Assembly: GCA_010015745.1 (NCBI GenBank)
Contig: ML978191.1
Span: 1-64,000, forward strand
Origin: Setomelanomma holmii
Taxonomy: Eukaryota; Ascomycota; Dothideomycetes; Pleosporales; Phaeosphaeriaceae
Length of the DNA: 64,000 nt
Direction of reading: 5' to 3'
Below are positions 1 through 10,106 of this stretch, piece by piece. Position 1 is the stretch's first letter; each line of letters begins with the position of its first letter. The position numbers and the translations under genes were made by a program. Below the pieces are notes generated by a model. It made no database searches. It worked only from the letters and a program-made list of their open reading frames with translations, and was not told the DNA's origin.

Positions 1-1545
1 ACTTAGCGTGTGCAAATAGCGCTTGACACGCGGCCCAGTTCTTGTATGCTCCTGTCGGGAACTTTGCGTAGAGGTTGCTGACGAACTGCTGCTTCCACCG
101 CTCAAGTTGCCTGTTGGCTTCAAGCCACCTCCGTGTGGCTAGCTGTATAAGGCTGTGCATCTCGAATGTCTCACCGTCTTCCGCTACAGTTATGAAACAG
201 AGATCACGCAACGCCATCACGTTGTGCTCAAAACTGCCCTCATTGCCATTGCGTTGCGCCTTATCTAGCTGAGCTGTAGGCTTAGGTCCAGCACGGCGAA
301 ACAAATGCTGGAGATATCGTCTTACTGAGTGTTCCTGCCTGATTGGATTTTCCCTTGCCCTGCTCGTCTCTTGACTATTACGTATCAGCGAGTTAGGGAT
401 TCCTTGGCGATCGAAGAAGCTCATTAGCGACAACAAATCCGTCGCTAATGGCTTGGTCTGCCGCAAGTACTCGAAGGATATGTGCCACGTGATGATTATG
501 GAATTTTTAGCCTCTCGGTCCCGTCGAAGCTGTCCTGCTTCGTAATCTAGTAAACTTGTCTTTTCATGGTCGCTACGACGAAACTCATCAAGGTACTGTC
601 CTATAGAGCAAAAAGGTTCTCTTTGCGAGATGTATGCAGCAGCTTGTACAATAGCAAGTGGCATATTCTCGAGCACCGCTACAAGCTCAGCAACGCTGTC
701 GCTGTCCTCCTGCACTCTCAGCTTCTTCTTAAACAGCGCGATCCCCTCTGCGATGTCCATTGGCTCTACAGGGACGATATCGCGCTGCTCTACCAGCTTC
801 AGTGCAGCTTCCTTATTACGAGTGGTGAGGAGGATCGACCCGCACTCGCAGTGGGGAAGGTACTCGCGCAGCGGTTTCCGAATGGCCTGTGCGTTGGTGG
901 TTTGGCCTTGGTCGTGGCCGTCAGCCTGGCTACTAAGAAGGAAGCGAGCGTCGTCAACGTTGTCTAGCACAAGTAACCACCGCTGCCTGCTATCACACAG
1001 CCAGTCGTGCACTAGCTCAAAGATGTTTGCAAGCGGATCTTGTCGCCTAGCAATCTTAACCCGGTCGGCAATGTTGCGGTAGCTCTGCTCAAACCGGGCG
1101 GCGTTGCTAGCGTGCACCCAGAACACCCATGTCTCTGGTGACTGCTTGTGCGTGCGGTAGGCATGCTCGATGGCAAGCTGCGACTTGCTTCTCTGCCGTT
1201 AGTGTGTTGTACTGGTCAATCCCACGTCTGCTTACCCTACGCCGCCTAGGCCGACAAGCGCAACTCGCGAGTCTGACCCTGCGCATCTCTTGCGAACCTG
1301 CTCTAGTGTTGTGCCTCGTTCGACAAAGTCTTCATCCTGGCTAAAGGGTATAAGGATTGATGGAGGTGGTGGAGTCTCGTGTCGCTCTTGAGGCGGGGTC
1401 TGTTAGCGCTTGCTCCGGCCCTCTAGAGCTATGGGCGATCCTGCAACTTACCGGGTGGAAGGTAGAACGCAGTGTTCACTGAGCCGTTGACGATTCCCGC
1501 TTGGAAGCCGGCGTTTGCGTCACCAAAAGAGATTGCGGAGCTCAT
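1..1545 (-). CDS. NB-ARC/TPR NLR receptor with N-terminal amyloid-type motif (partial, runs off left edge)
   Basis: Predicted fungal STAND/NLR immune receptor. Exon 1 is 1545-1452, exon 2 is 1386-1236 and exon 3 starts at 1187; the introns of 65 and 48 bp have GTAAGT and GTAAGC donors. Residues 1-30 hold a short motif with the core FGDANAGFQAGIVNGSV, of the Ses_B/sigma amyloid type. A Pro-rich linker follows (HETPPPPS), then the P-loop GLGGVGKSQ split by intron 2, the Walker B-like LLVLDNVDD and the ARC-type EYLPHCECGSILLTTR and MPLAIVQAAAYIS. I read the minus frame from exon 3 to base 1 and found no stop, so this copy looks intact as far as visible. It is the inverted paralogue of the gene at 3347-5543; the TPR part would lie beyond the edge. 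In known systems such receptors oligomerise on ligand and template amyloid folding of a partner effector. That the gene at 2245-3133 is this partner is inference. Confidence 0.85.
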
Positions 1546-1645
1546 GACACAGCAGTAGTAGCCTCAAGCGGTGGTGTCTGTGACCAAGTGTCAGCTGGAG
1601 CTCAGCTGCGCTTCAGCGAAGTTCAGCCTGGCGGTTCGCGCAGTA
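1..1645 (-). repeat. Left arm of an inverted duplication (NLR gene plus proximal promoter)
   Basis: The reverse complement of this stretch matches about 3265-4838 in order: upstream segment (shared GAACCGCCAGGCTGAA), start codon, both intron positions and NB-ARC domain. Bases 1 to about 145 are almost identical to 4691-4838, with one visible change (TGG here, TAG there), while the NB-ARC part has diverged clearly. The arm boundaries near 1645 are approximate. Confidence 0.8.
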
Positions 1646-1731
1646 GGCTTGCAAGCCTCTAGGCCACCTAACCTTCCTCACCAATCCAACATCACCACCA
1701 CTGGTCGCGCTTAGTCCGCAGTCTACAAAAC

Positions 1732-2122
1732 ATGGCGCCAAATCTTGCGGTATCGCAGCGTCAGATGATTCACGATATGATATTAAGTAATGAGCTCACT
1801 GCTACTCAGATGGCCGGAGCCGAACTCAGTACTCGTGATGGACAACGCATCTTTCCACCATACTGAACGTATCGCGCAGATGTGTGCTGACGCAGGCGTG
1901 AAGCTCATGTATCTACCGCCGTACTCGCCTGACCTTAACCCAATCGAGGAGTTCTTCGCTGAACTTAAGGCCTTCATTAAGCGCAGCTGGAGCACCTACG
2001 AGGAAGACCTATCCCAAGGATTTAACGTATTCTTAGAGTGGTGCGTGGACCAGGTAGGGAGCAAGGAGCATAGCGCGCGGGGTCATTTTAGGCATTCTGG
2101 ATGGACCATCGACGAGATATAA
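1732..2122 (+). pseudogene. Tc1/mariner-type transposase remnant, internally deleted
   Basis: An ATG at 1732 opens a frame that starts MAPNLAVSQRQMIHDMILSN, like the N-terminal helix-turn-helix of fungal Tc1-type transposases. Near 1812 the reading frame jumps to another phase that encodes the C-terminal DDE_3 part: VMDNASFHH (second catalytic Asp) and PPYSPDLNPIEEFF (catalytic Glu), ending at 2122. The centre of the transposase, with the first Asp, is missing, so this is a deletion derivative. No terminal inverted repeats were recognised around it. It lies between the left NLR and the effector gene, inside the spacer of the inverted duplication. It cannot make a working transposase. Confidence 0.75.
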
Positions 2123-2244
2123 AGGTCTAAGTTACTTTGTTCGAAGGAAACCAAGGTGCCCCTACAGCACCAAAATTTATTGATCTCACTATTATTTATC
2201 CCCTAGCATAGAGTGTCCAACTAAAGTTAGTGAAATGCTCACTT

Positions 2245-3133
2245 TCACCAAGAAAAGTTTCCACCATTGTTGACCGCAGCTTGAAAGCCCCGGTTATCAT
2301 TACCAAATTTCACATCAGTTACAGTTGTTGAACTAGCCTGGCTCTTTGCAGCAGCTTTGGCGACAGCTTCCTCCTGTGCTTTCGACAGCAGCTCATTTAG
2401 TAGCGTGCGTGATACTTCTAGCGCTTTGCGTTCTTCTTCCAATTGTTGCAATACTTCAGCTTTGCCTTCCCTAGAGCTAGCCTCTTCGTCATCATCGCTG
2501 CTGAGATTCAGCTCTTCTAGCTTGCTCTCTAGTACCACCAGCTGCTTGTTTGTTGTAGTGACAGCACCCTCCATCTCCGCCTGTACTAGAGACATAGTTC
2601 CCCTAATGTCTTCCGTTATGTGTGTATGGCGAACAGAGCTGTACCTGCAGGGAAAGATTAGCCTGAATTTCGCACTGAGACAATAGAGATGTAGTCACTT
2701 ACAAGGTTGCTATGCTTACAACTGAATTGATTGAGAGCTTGCAGTTCTGAAGCTGCTCTGACATGGCCTTGATTTGGCCTTGCTTAAAGAATCCTACGCT
2801 TGTTCGATCCTGCCATGCTAGTTTCCCGCCTTCTGAGTGTTGAGTCCAGTGCTGAAGGTTAGTTCTGAAGAGATTGCATGCTTGCGTGCAGCTGCTAATG
2901 GTGGCCTTCAATTCGTCTAGCACGCTTGCACCGAGGAGATCCCATTCTCTCTCTCCAACACCTTGAAGCAGTTTAAGTGACATTTACACAGACTGTACGT
3001 CTTCTGATAGGCGCCTGGCAGTTTTGGGCGCCTCCTTGAGCTGCTGTAGGTCTTTGGAAAGGAGTCGCACGCCGTGCAAGGCTGGCACAGTGACACCCAC
3101 CACACTAGCGGCGATGCTGAGAGGTTCGGTCAT
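2245..3133 (-). pseudogene. HeLo-like cell-death effector with C-terminal sigma-type amyloid motif; one in-frame stop
   Basis: Exon 1 runs from the ATG at 3133 to 2703 and contains one in-frame TAA at 2984-2986; exon 2 is 2644-2245. The 58-bp intron (2702-2645) has donor GTAAGT and acceptor CTGCAG. Read through the stop, the frame has 277 codons including both stops. Residues 1 to about 125 (start MTEPLSIAASVVGVTVPALH) resemble the fungal STAND N-terminal/HeLo-like fold, a predicted membrane-active domain. An acidic, coiled-coil-rich segment follows at about 150-250. The last 22 residues carry FGNDNRGFQAAVNNGG, matching the N-terminal motifs of both neighbouring NLRs. CAA to TAA (CpA to TpA) would explain the stop, so the copy looks recently inactivated. 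The role as pore-forming executioner comes from the family and was not shown here. A sequencing error at the stop is the alternative. Confidence 0.8.
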
Positions 3134-3346
3134 CTCGCACTAACAACAACAACTGAATAAAAAAAGGAAGAATAGAGGGACAGAGAAGATAGAAGTCTTG
3201 AAGAGAGAGATAGAATACAGGCTTTCAGCTGAGGGGTAGACTGAACGGGGCTGAAGCGCATGTGAACCGCCAGGCTGAAGTACAGCTGAGCCCCAGCTGG
3301 CACTTAATCGCAGACACCACTGTTTTAACACTACAACTAACATATC
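3134..3346. promoter_or_regulatory. Shared divergent promoter of effector and right NLR
   Basis: The 213 bp separate the effector ATG (3133, minus) from the NLR ATG (3347, plus), so both genes must be driven from here. The effector side is a pyrimidine-rich leader on the minus strand (about 3150-3230), usual for fungal 5' leaders. The NLR-proximal half from about 3265 resembles the sequence upstream of the left NLR. Confidence 0.55.
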
Positions 3347-4838
3347 ATGAGCTCCTCTGTTTATTTTGGCGACGCAAACGCTGGCTTCCAAGCCAGCATC
3401 ATTAATGGCAACGTGGATGCTACGTTCCACCAGGCACCTCGTGAGTTGCGGAACTGCACGAGGGCGGAGAGGACCCAGGCAAGCGCTAACAAACCCCGCC
3501 TGAAGAGCGGCCAGAGACTCCACCACCACCATCCATCGTGATACCTTTTGCCCGCAACGCAGACTTTGTTGAGCGAGGGACATTACTTGAACAAGTTCGC
3601 CAAAGATGCGCTGCGTCAGGCTCGCGTGTAGCGCTTGTTGGGCTAGGCGGCGTTGGGTGAGTAGTTGTTCGCATCCCATCAACGACAACGCGCGCTAACA
3701 GCAGAGAAGCAAGTCGCAGCTCGCCATCGAGCATGCCTACCGCACCCACAAGCAGTCGCCCGAGACGTGGGTGTTTTGGGTACACACCAGCAACGCTGAT
3801 TGGTTCGAGCAGAGCTACCGCGACGTCGCCGGCTGCGTCAAGATCACTGGGCAGCAGGACCCTCAGGCCAACATCTTTGAGCTGGTGCACAACTGGCTGC
3901 GCGACTGCAAGCATCAGTGGCTGGTCGTCCTAGACAACGTAGACGATGCTCGCTTTCTTCTCAACCGCCCGGCTACCAATTCAACAGCAGCGCGCAAACC
4001 GCTGCGCGAGTACCTTCCTCACTGCAAGCGCGGTTCAATCCTCGTTACAGCGCAAAACGATGAAGCAGCGCTGAAGCTTGTCGAGCAGGGCGACATTGTC
4101 ACTGTTGGACCAATGGACCAGCCAGGTGCAGTCACGCTCTTTGAGAAGAAGCTGGGAACACTAGACGATAGCAGTAAGATTGCTGAGCTAGTTGCAGTGC
4201 TCGAGTACATGCCGCTTGCCATCGTGCAGGCTGCTGCGTATATCTCACAGAGAGCGTCGCGGTACTCTGTAGCCAAGTATCTAGACGAATACAGGAAGAG
4301 CAAGCGTAAGCGAACAAGTCTTCTTGACTACGATAAGGGTCAGCTCTGGCAAGACTAGGAGGCGAAGAACTCAATCATCGTGACGTGGCAGATATCGTTC
4401 GAGCACATACAGCAGACGCGGCCGTCTGCGGCGGGTCTGCTGTCGCTGATGAGCTTCTTCGATCGGCAGGGAATCCCTGAGAGCCTGTTACGTTGTCAGA
4501 AGGAGCAGAAAGATGTCCACGTCGGCCAGCAGCAGGGTGCCGAGGAAGATGTTGATAGCGATGAAGAAGACAACACATCGCAACCAAGTACAGACGACGA
4601 TGACTTCGATGCTGATATAGTGGCGCTGCGCAGCTCTTGCTTCATCTTAGTCGAGACTGACGGAGCAACGTTTGAGATGCACGCGTTAGTACAGCTAGCC
4701 ACACGGAGGTGGCTTGAAGCCAACAGGCAACTTGAGCGGTAGAAGCAGCAGTTCGTCAGCAACCTCTACGCAAAGTTCCCGACAGGAGCATACAAGAACT
4801 GGGCCGCGTGTCAAGCGCTATTTGCACACGCTAAGTCG
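3265..4838 (+). repeat. Right arm of the inverted duplication
   Basis: Counterpart of 1-1645 in inverted orientation. The match runs from the proximal promoter through exons 1-3 up to the point where the left arm meets the window edge. Intron 1 is 65 bp in both copies; intron 2 is 53 bp here and 48 bp on the left. Confidence 0.8.
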
Positions 4839-5543
4839 GCTTTGGGCCACGAGCCAAAAGCAGCTGCGTGTGTGACAGAATGGGCGACTGTACTCTATCG
4901 TGCAGCATGGTATGCGGAGCAAATAGGCAACAGTCCTGATGCTACAACACTGGCGCTGAAATCCATGAAAGTGCGGAAGAAGGTGCTAGGGCAAGAGCAC
5001 TAGGACACTTTGTCTAGTATGGCAATGGTAGGATCAGCATACAGACTTGGAGGACAATAGGACGATGCGGAGAAGCTAGAGGTGCAAGTGATAGAGACTC
5101 GCAAAAAGAAGCTGGGAGCGGACCATCCAGACACGCTGACCAGCATGGCCAATCTGGCCTCGACTCTTTGGAATCAAGGGCGGTGGGATGCAGCGGAAGA
5201 GCTGGAGGTGCAAGTGATGGAGACTCGCAAGAAGAAGCTAGGAGCGGACCATCCAGACACGCTGACCAGCATGGCCAATCTGGCCTCGACTCTTTGGAAT
5301 CAAGGGCGGTGGGATGCAGCGGAAGAGCTGTTTGTGCAAGTGATGGAGACAAGTAAGAAGAAGCTGGGAGCGGACCATCCTTCTACACTAACCAGCATGC
5401 ACAACCTTGCCTTCACATTGAAGTCCCTTAGTCAAGAGGTAGAGGCTATAAACCTGATGAGGGAATGCGTACAGTTTCGCAAACAGAAGCTCAGAAGTAA
5501 TCATCCTGATTTGTTATCTTCCTCAGCAGCGTTAGCACAGTAG
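3347..5543 (+). pseudogene. NB-ARC/TPR NLR receptor with N-terminal amyloid-type motif, four in-frame stops
   Basis: Exons are 3347-3440, 3506-3656 and 3710-5543 (introns 65 and 53 bp). The spliced frame is 693 codons and keeps phase throughout, but has TAG stops at 4356-4358, 4740-4742, 5001-5003 and 5058-5060. Order of parts: N-terminal motif FGDANAGFQASIINGNV; Pro-rich linker; P-loop GLGGVGKSQ; Walker B-like LVVLDNVDD; ARC motifs (GSILVTAQN, MPLAIVQAAAYIS); winged-helix-like region with an acidic insert; and a C-terminal TPR array with 42-residue units. The left paralogue has TGG (Trp) where this copy has TAG at 4740, and a sense codon in place of the stop at 4356. All four stops can arise by C-to-T or G-to-A transitions, as in RIP. 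The gene is divergent from the effector at 2245-3133 and was probably its sensor before decay. Confidence 0.85.
5082..5459 (+). repeat. Near-identical 126-bp repeats encoding TPR units
   Basis: Units begin at about 5082, 5208 and 5334 with the same phase and exact 126-bp spacing, giving 42-residue TPR units of the kinesin-light-chain/TPR_10 type (KKKLGADHPDTLTSMANLAS). The first two are nearly identical at DNA level; the third diverges in its second half. High internal identity is known for repeats of fungal NLRs and allows fast change in repeat number. Confidence 0.85.
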
Positions 5544-6850
5544 GATGCACAGCATAGTGTTGCAAATTCAGAGATTGTGTAATTTAATATAAAGTGATTT
5601 ATGTACTGTTTAGGAAATTGTGATATGTACCCTCTAACACACCACCGCAATTAAGTCAAAGAGAAGTGGGCAATGTTAGTAGCTAAAGACCATTTGCAGC
5701 CGGTCACTCACCTAGCTAGTAATCTGTCATAGGACTACTACTGTGTACCGAGGTCATGTACTATACCTCGTTCCATCCAGATCAGAGCTACGTCGGCCCG
5801 ACACTGAACCAGCTCGGACTAGTTTCGGACCCCCTTGGTTCCGGCTCATGTATATAGAGACTGTGTCCCTGCGACCATTGTTCGGTAGCTTTTCTGTTTC
5901 CTTTCGTACAAGACCTATAGGTGGTAATTGAATCTTTGGCCTATTGAGCTCCCACGCACTCCCATATGCCTTTGAGTGAGTTCGGACCATATACGGATCT
6001 CTTGTCTTACCTGCGTCGTTACATACTGCAATAACAGGACTATAGTCTAAGAACCTGTAAGGGCAATACGATTACATACACTTATTGTCCGCATTAATTA
6101 GTATTTATCCTATCCGATTAAATGTTACAACTATACTGTATCACTGTAAGTAAGCGATGTGCAATCCACTGGCTTAGAAATACAGGCTTGTCCGTACATA
6201 GTAATCCTCACTATCACGTGAGCTGTTACTGCACAGGCCTACTGGACTGTGCGTAGTAGAATTGTATATGTACGCCTTTGTACGATAGATAGAACATCAT
6301 CAATCTGCAACCATACACACTTGTAACTTGATCAACCACATCGTACAATATTGTACACCCACTTATTGCAACGACTACGCTGCAAAGGAAGTGCTACTAA
6401 CAGGCTAGCTATTCTAGGATCTTGGCTACCGACAGGATGGCCACTCGTCAAGATTGGACAGGGCTATCCTAGTACGACAGGGATTCTGTCAAAGCTGAGA
6501 GTGCGCAAAGGGTGAGGCCGGTTTTGCAAGGAGCTGTACCAACCAATTTGAGGAGCATGGGATTAGGGTACGGGCCGCTCGTGCGTCAATATAGTGTCGT
6601 CTCCCGTCACCGGAGTACTGCCGCTGATTACAGTACACTCAACGTCTACGTTAGTCAGCAACGCCTGGTGTCAGCTTACTTACAGCGGCACTTGTAGCTC
6701 TTATGTGGCTGGCTACGATGTCGACGTGGAGCGCGTCACGGTCATGACAAGCTATGTTGAGATTCATCGTCACCGCAACGAACAAGTTAACAGCAATGGG
6801 ATTACGATTCGAAGCCAGGTCGCTGACCAACACGGGTGAATGGAAGTACG
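5544..6850. other. Gene-free, TA-rich stretch
   Basis: No long open frame with recognisable protein similarity on either strand. Many short ORFs with stops and frequent TpA steps suggest old, mutated repeat DNA, but no element could be identified. The last 300 bp adjoin the 3' end of the beta-glucosidase pseudogene. Confidence 0.5.
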
Positions 6851-8754
6851 TTACACCGGGCTCGCTTGATCATCAACCCAGCTGCCAGTCGCCGTGCCAC
6901 ATCTGAGATGGAGATTATCAGAATTGTCACCAATCCAGACTTCATAGTCTCCGCCAAGGTTCGGGATGATCCAGTTCTGCGAAACAATGTCCCAAATGCT
7001 GAGATCCTTCCTTGTAATCCTCAGCGACACTGTCTCGCTCGCACCAGGGTTTAAGTTACCTGTCTTCTCAAAGTCGCGAAGCTGGATGATTGGTGTGTCG
7101 AAGCGCGAGGTCGGAAACTGAACGTAAATTTGAGCGACTGCTTTGCCTGCGCGACTTCCAGTATTAGTGACAGTGACGGACACATCATAAGCGATATCGA
7201 ATAAAGCTGGATTGCCACCTTGTGCGCCGCCTGCCGCAGGGCCCAACTTTTGCTCATTGGAGTAGCCAGCTGGGTAAGGATACTTTGTTGTCGAGTTCGC
7301 TACTTGGGCGGCGTTATCTGCGTCGCTCTTTTCTAGCCATGAGTAGATGTAGCGCCAGATGCGGTTGAAGTTCTCCGGCCAATAGGCTTCGGATGCTGGA
7401 GGTACGGCTGTCGAATAACTGGGTGTTTCGCCCTTCGATGGTCGAATCGTAGGGGTGCTCGTGAGTGGCGTGATCGTAGCGATACTAGCGTTTGAGAAAG
7501 TGAAGTTCGTGTAGCTCAGGCCATGGCCAAATGCGTAGCGCGGCGTGATGTTGGCTTTGTGAAAATGGCGGTAGTCGATGTACAAGCCCTCAGTAAACGT
7601 ATCCTGAGGTTGGCCAAGTGCGAATCCAACAAGACTGACTGAATCAGGATAGTTGTCTTCGGATTTCGGGACTGTGTATGGTAGGTGACCGGACGGAGAC
7701 ACGTCGCCGTAGAGCACTTCCATCAAGGAAGCTCCGGCCTCTTGACCAGGAAGATGAGCAAATAAGACTGCTTTGACAGAGGGCAGGTCGTGCCACGCTT
7801 CAAGTAGGATCGGTCCAACAGTATGGACGACGACTACTACATTCGCATACTTTACAGAAACGTCTTGAATCAGCTTGTCGCCGTTGTGCCACAAGTTGAG
7901 TTGGCGGACGTCCGATCTCCAGGGTTGTTCTCCACTGTAATGTAGTTTTCACCGGAGTCTGCCGTAACAAATACGATCGCAGTGTCATTTGTAGACGGGT
8001 TCGAATTGGATGGAAATGAGTCTGTGTTGAAGAACTGGTAGCTAGCACCACGAGCTTTGAATCCGTCGATTGGAGAGTCCATGTACGGGTAACGTGTGGA
8101 GCCACTGCCCCAGCCCATGCCCAATGTGCCCTTGTTGCAGCCCTGGTCGGAACACGAATTGATGCCGTCGGGAATCTTTTCCGCATCTGTACCAAAGATC
8201 TTCAGTGTAGAATTGTGAGGTAAAGGCAGGATATTTCCGTTATGCTTGAGAAGCGTGATGGCGTCTCGAGCGACCTCATGGGCGACCTCGGCATGGTTGC
8301 CCTGGACATCCACGAACTCATTCACAATACCGCTTGGCGAAATGAGAGCTCCAGGATAAAGTGGACCTACGGCATCTTGGGTGTTGGTGTCGAAATTCGG
8401 ACGAGGGTAGTTCTGATCCTGGCCCATCTGGAAATACGCCGCGAGTATGCGGGTAACTGAATCATCGAGACGATCTACCGGTACTGATCCATTGAGGATC
8501 GTGCAACTGTACTCGTACATCCAGTATGAGCTACCAGAGACCACGGGGATGGTATTGATGTCTCCGGGCATCGACATATCAAGCCCAGCTAATGCTGAAG
8601 AAACTCCTGAGATCTGCGCAAGCCAATCGGACATCACAAAGCCTTGGAAGCCGAGTTCATCTTTCAGAAGGCCATTGATGAGGTAGCTGTTCTGAGAGCA
8701 GGCTGAACCATTGACCTGATGAGGTTAGCCAACGTCGGAGTTCTGAAGCACGTA

Positions 8755-10106
8755 CAGTACTAGGTCAAAAGTTTTGGTTGCCAAGCTTGCCCCGCGCTCC
8801 AACACCACCCATCCCAAATGAGAATTCCATACAAAATAAGCGTACAACAACATATATACATTGTTTTTTTAGGGTGAATTCAATAATTATGTAATTAATA
8901 CTTCGTTTGCCAGCCTTTAGCCTTGCGCACAGCCGCGAGGCATTGTAGCATACTCAAGATAAGCGTCTTGATTAGCTTGCTAGGTATAGCACGCCAGCAC
9001 TCTTTCAAGGCCTTACAAAAGCCATCCCACTCTTCTTCAGCTATGCTGTAGTTGTTGTACTGTGGGTAGAATTTGTGCATGCGCTTCTTGAGGTGCCACC
9101 AGAGGTGCTCAATGGGGTTGAGATCTGGTGAGTAAGGTGGCCATATGATGGGTGCAATGTGGTGATCTCCTAGGAACTTGCACGCCTTCTTCGAGGTATG
9201 AATGCGCGCGTTGTCCTGCATGAAGAGCTGAGAACGACGCCAATAGGGAAGGAGACCTTCTGTTAAGGCCTTGATGTAACTTTCTGCAGAGTAGCCTTTC
9301 TTTTTAGCGTTGGGATCGCGCTCCATGATGACCAGGTTGCTCCTCCTCGGATGGCCGCGTTCATCGAGCCATATTGAAGGCCACACCATCTGGGCAGGCT
9401 TACGGCTAGTGGAGATTGCAGTGATCATCTTCTTCTTCCATTTCTCGTAAGGGTAACGAAAGCACCACTCAGTAGAATTGCCTGCGCTCTTCTGAACGGA
9501 GCACTCGTCAGAGAACTTAAGAGTGCTCCGCGCCCATCAGAAGTTGCGCCACGTCCTGCAAAAGAGCAAGCGCTTTAAAACATGCTCTCTCTTTAGGTAA
9601 GGTCGCTTTTTGCAGCGGCATTTAGTGAGGCCACACCGCTTGAGTGCCCGGTATAATGTGGAGTGGCTGGGTGCGTTCGAAGGGGTGCCATCCTCATTCA
9701 CAACTACTGCCGCTTTGGCGAGCTCTGAGTACTCAATCTTTGGAGCAGCACGTGCTTTTCTATAGATGATCTTTTTCGCATGAAGCGATAGCATAGGAGG
9801 GCGCCCAGAGCGAGGCAATTCCTCCGTGGTGGTGCGTTTTTTCGCGTTTTGAATGGTGGTGCGGATGCAGTTGGGTGAACGTCCGAATTCCTCCACGAGC
9901 TCTGCAACTGAAACACCAGCCTCACTTTTCGCAATAAGACGCTGTCTTCGGATAGGTGTTAAATTTGGCCCACGCTGCGCGTTTCCTGAGATTTCTGTAC
10001 CAAAAGAATGATATGGAGGCATTGCGGTGGTGGGTGTAAGATAGGACAATCGCGCGCGTTGTTCTCGCGTTCTCGCTTAGCAACCAAAACTTTTGACGCG
10101 CTACTG
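8755..10106 (-). mobile_element. Tc1/mariner-like DNA transposon, 1352 bp, inside a GH3 intron
   Basis: The ends are CAGTA and TACTG, flanked by TA on both sides (8753-8754 and 10107-10108), the target duplication of Tc1/mariner elements. The terminal inverted repeats share the stretch GTCAAAAGTTTTGGTTGC plus imperfect flanks. Removing the element restores a 45-bp GH3 intron (GTAAGTTA...CTAACCTCATCAG) with the frame intact on both sides. Confidence 0.9.
8895..10022 (-). pseudogene. Tc1-type transposase with one in-frame stop
   Basis: The frame from the ATG at 10022 (MPPYHSFGTEISGN) to 8895 is 376 codons with a single internal TGA at 9537-9539. The N-terminal half has helix-turn-helix segments (RRQRLIAKSEAGVSVAELVE, ELPRSGRPPM). 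The second half has the DDE motifs: FSDECSV (first Asp), MQDNARIHT (second Asp) and PPYSPDLNPIEHLWW (here the third residue is Glu). One changed codon separates it from a full transposase, so the insertion seems young. Being inside an intron, it is transcribed in the same direction as the GH3 gene. Confidence 0.85.

Noticed and set aside
75..1344. Plus-strand ORFs in the first 1.3 kb
   Set aside because: Shadows of the minus-strand NLR, whose own frame is open to the window edge.
2945..2993. Alternative intron that would remove the effector stop at 2984-2986
   Set aside because: The only candidate donor and acceptor (GTACAG...TTCAAG, 37 bp) break the reading frame, while reading through the stop keeps it.
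3140..3914. Minus-strand ORFs under the right NLR and its promoter
   Set aside because: Antisense shadows of the NLR coding sequence and the CT-rich leader.
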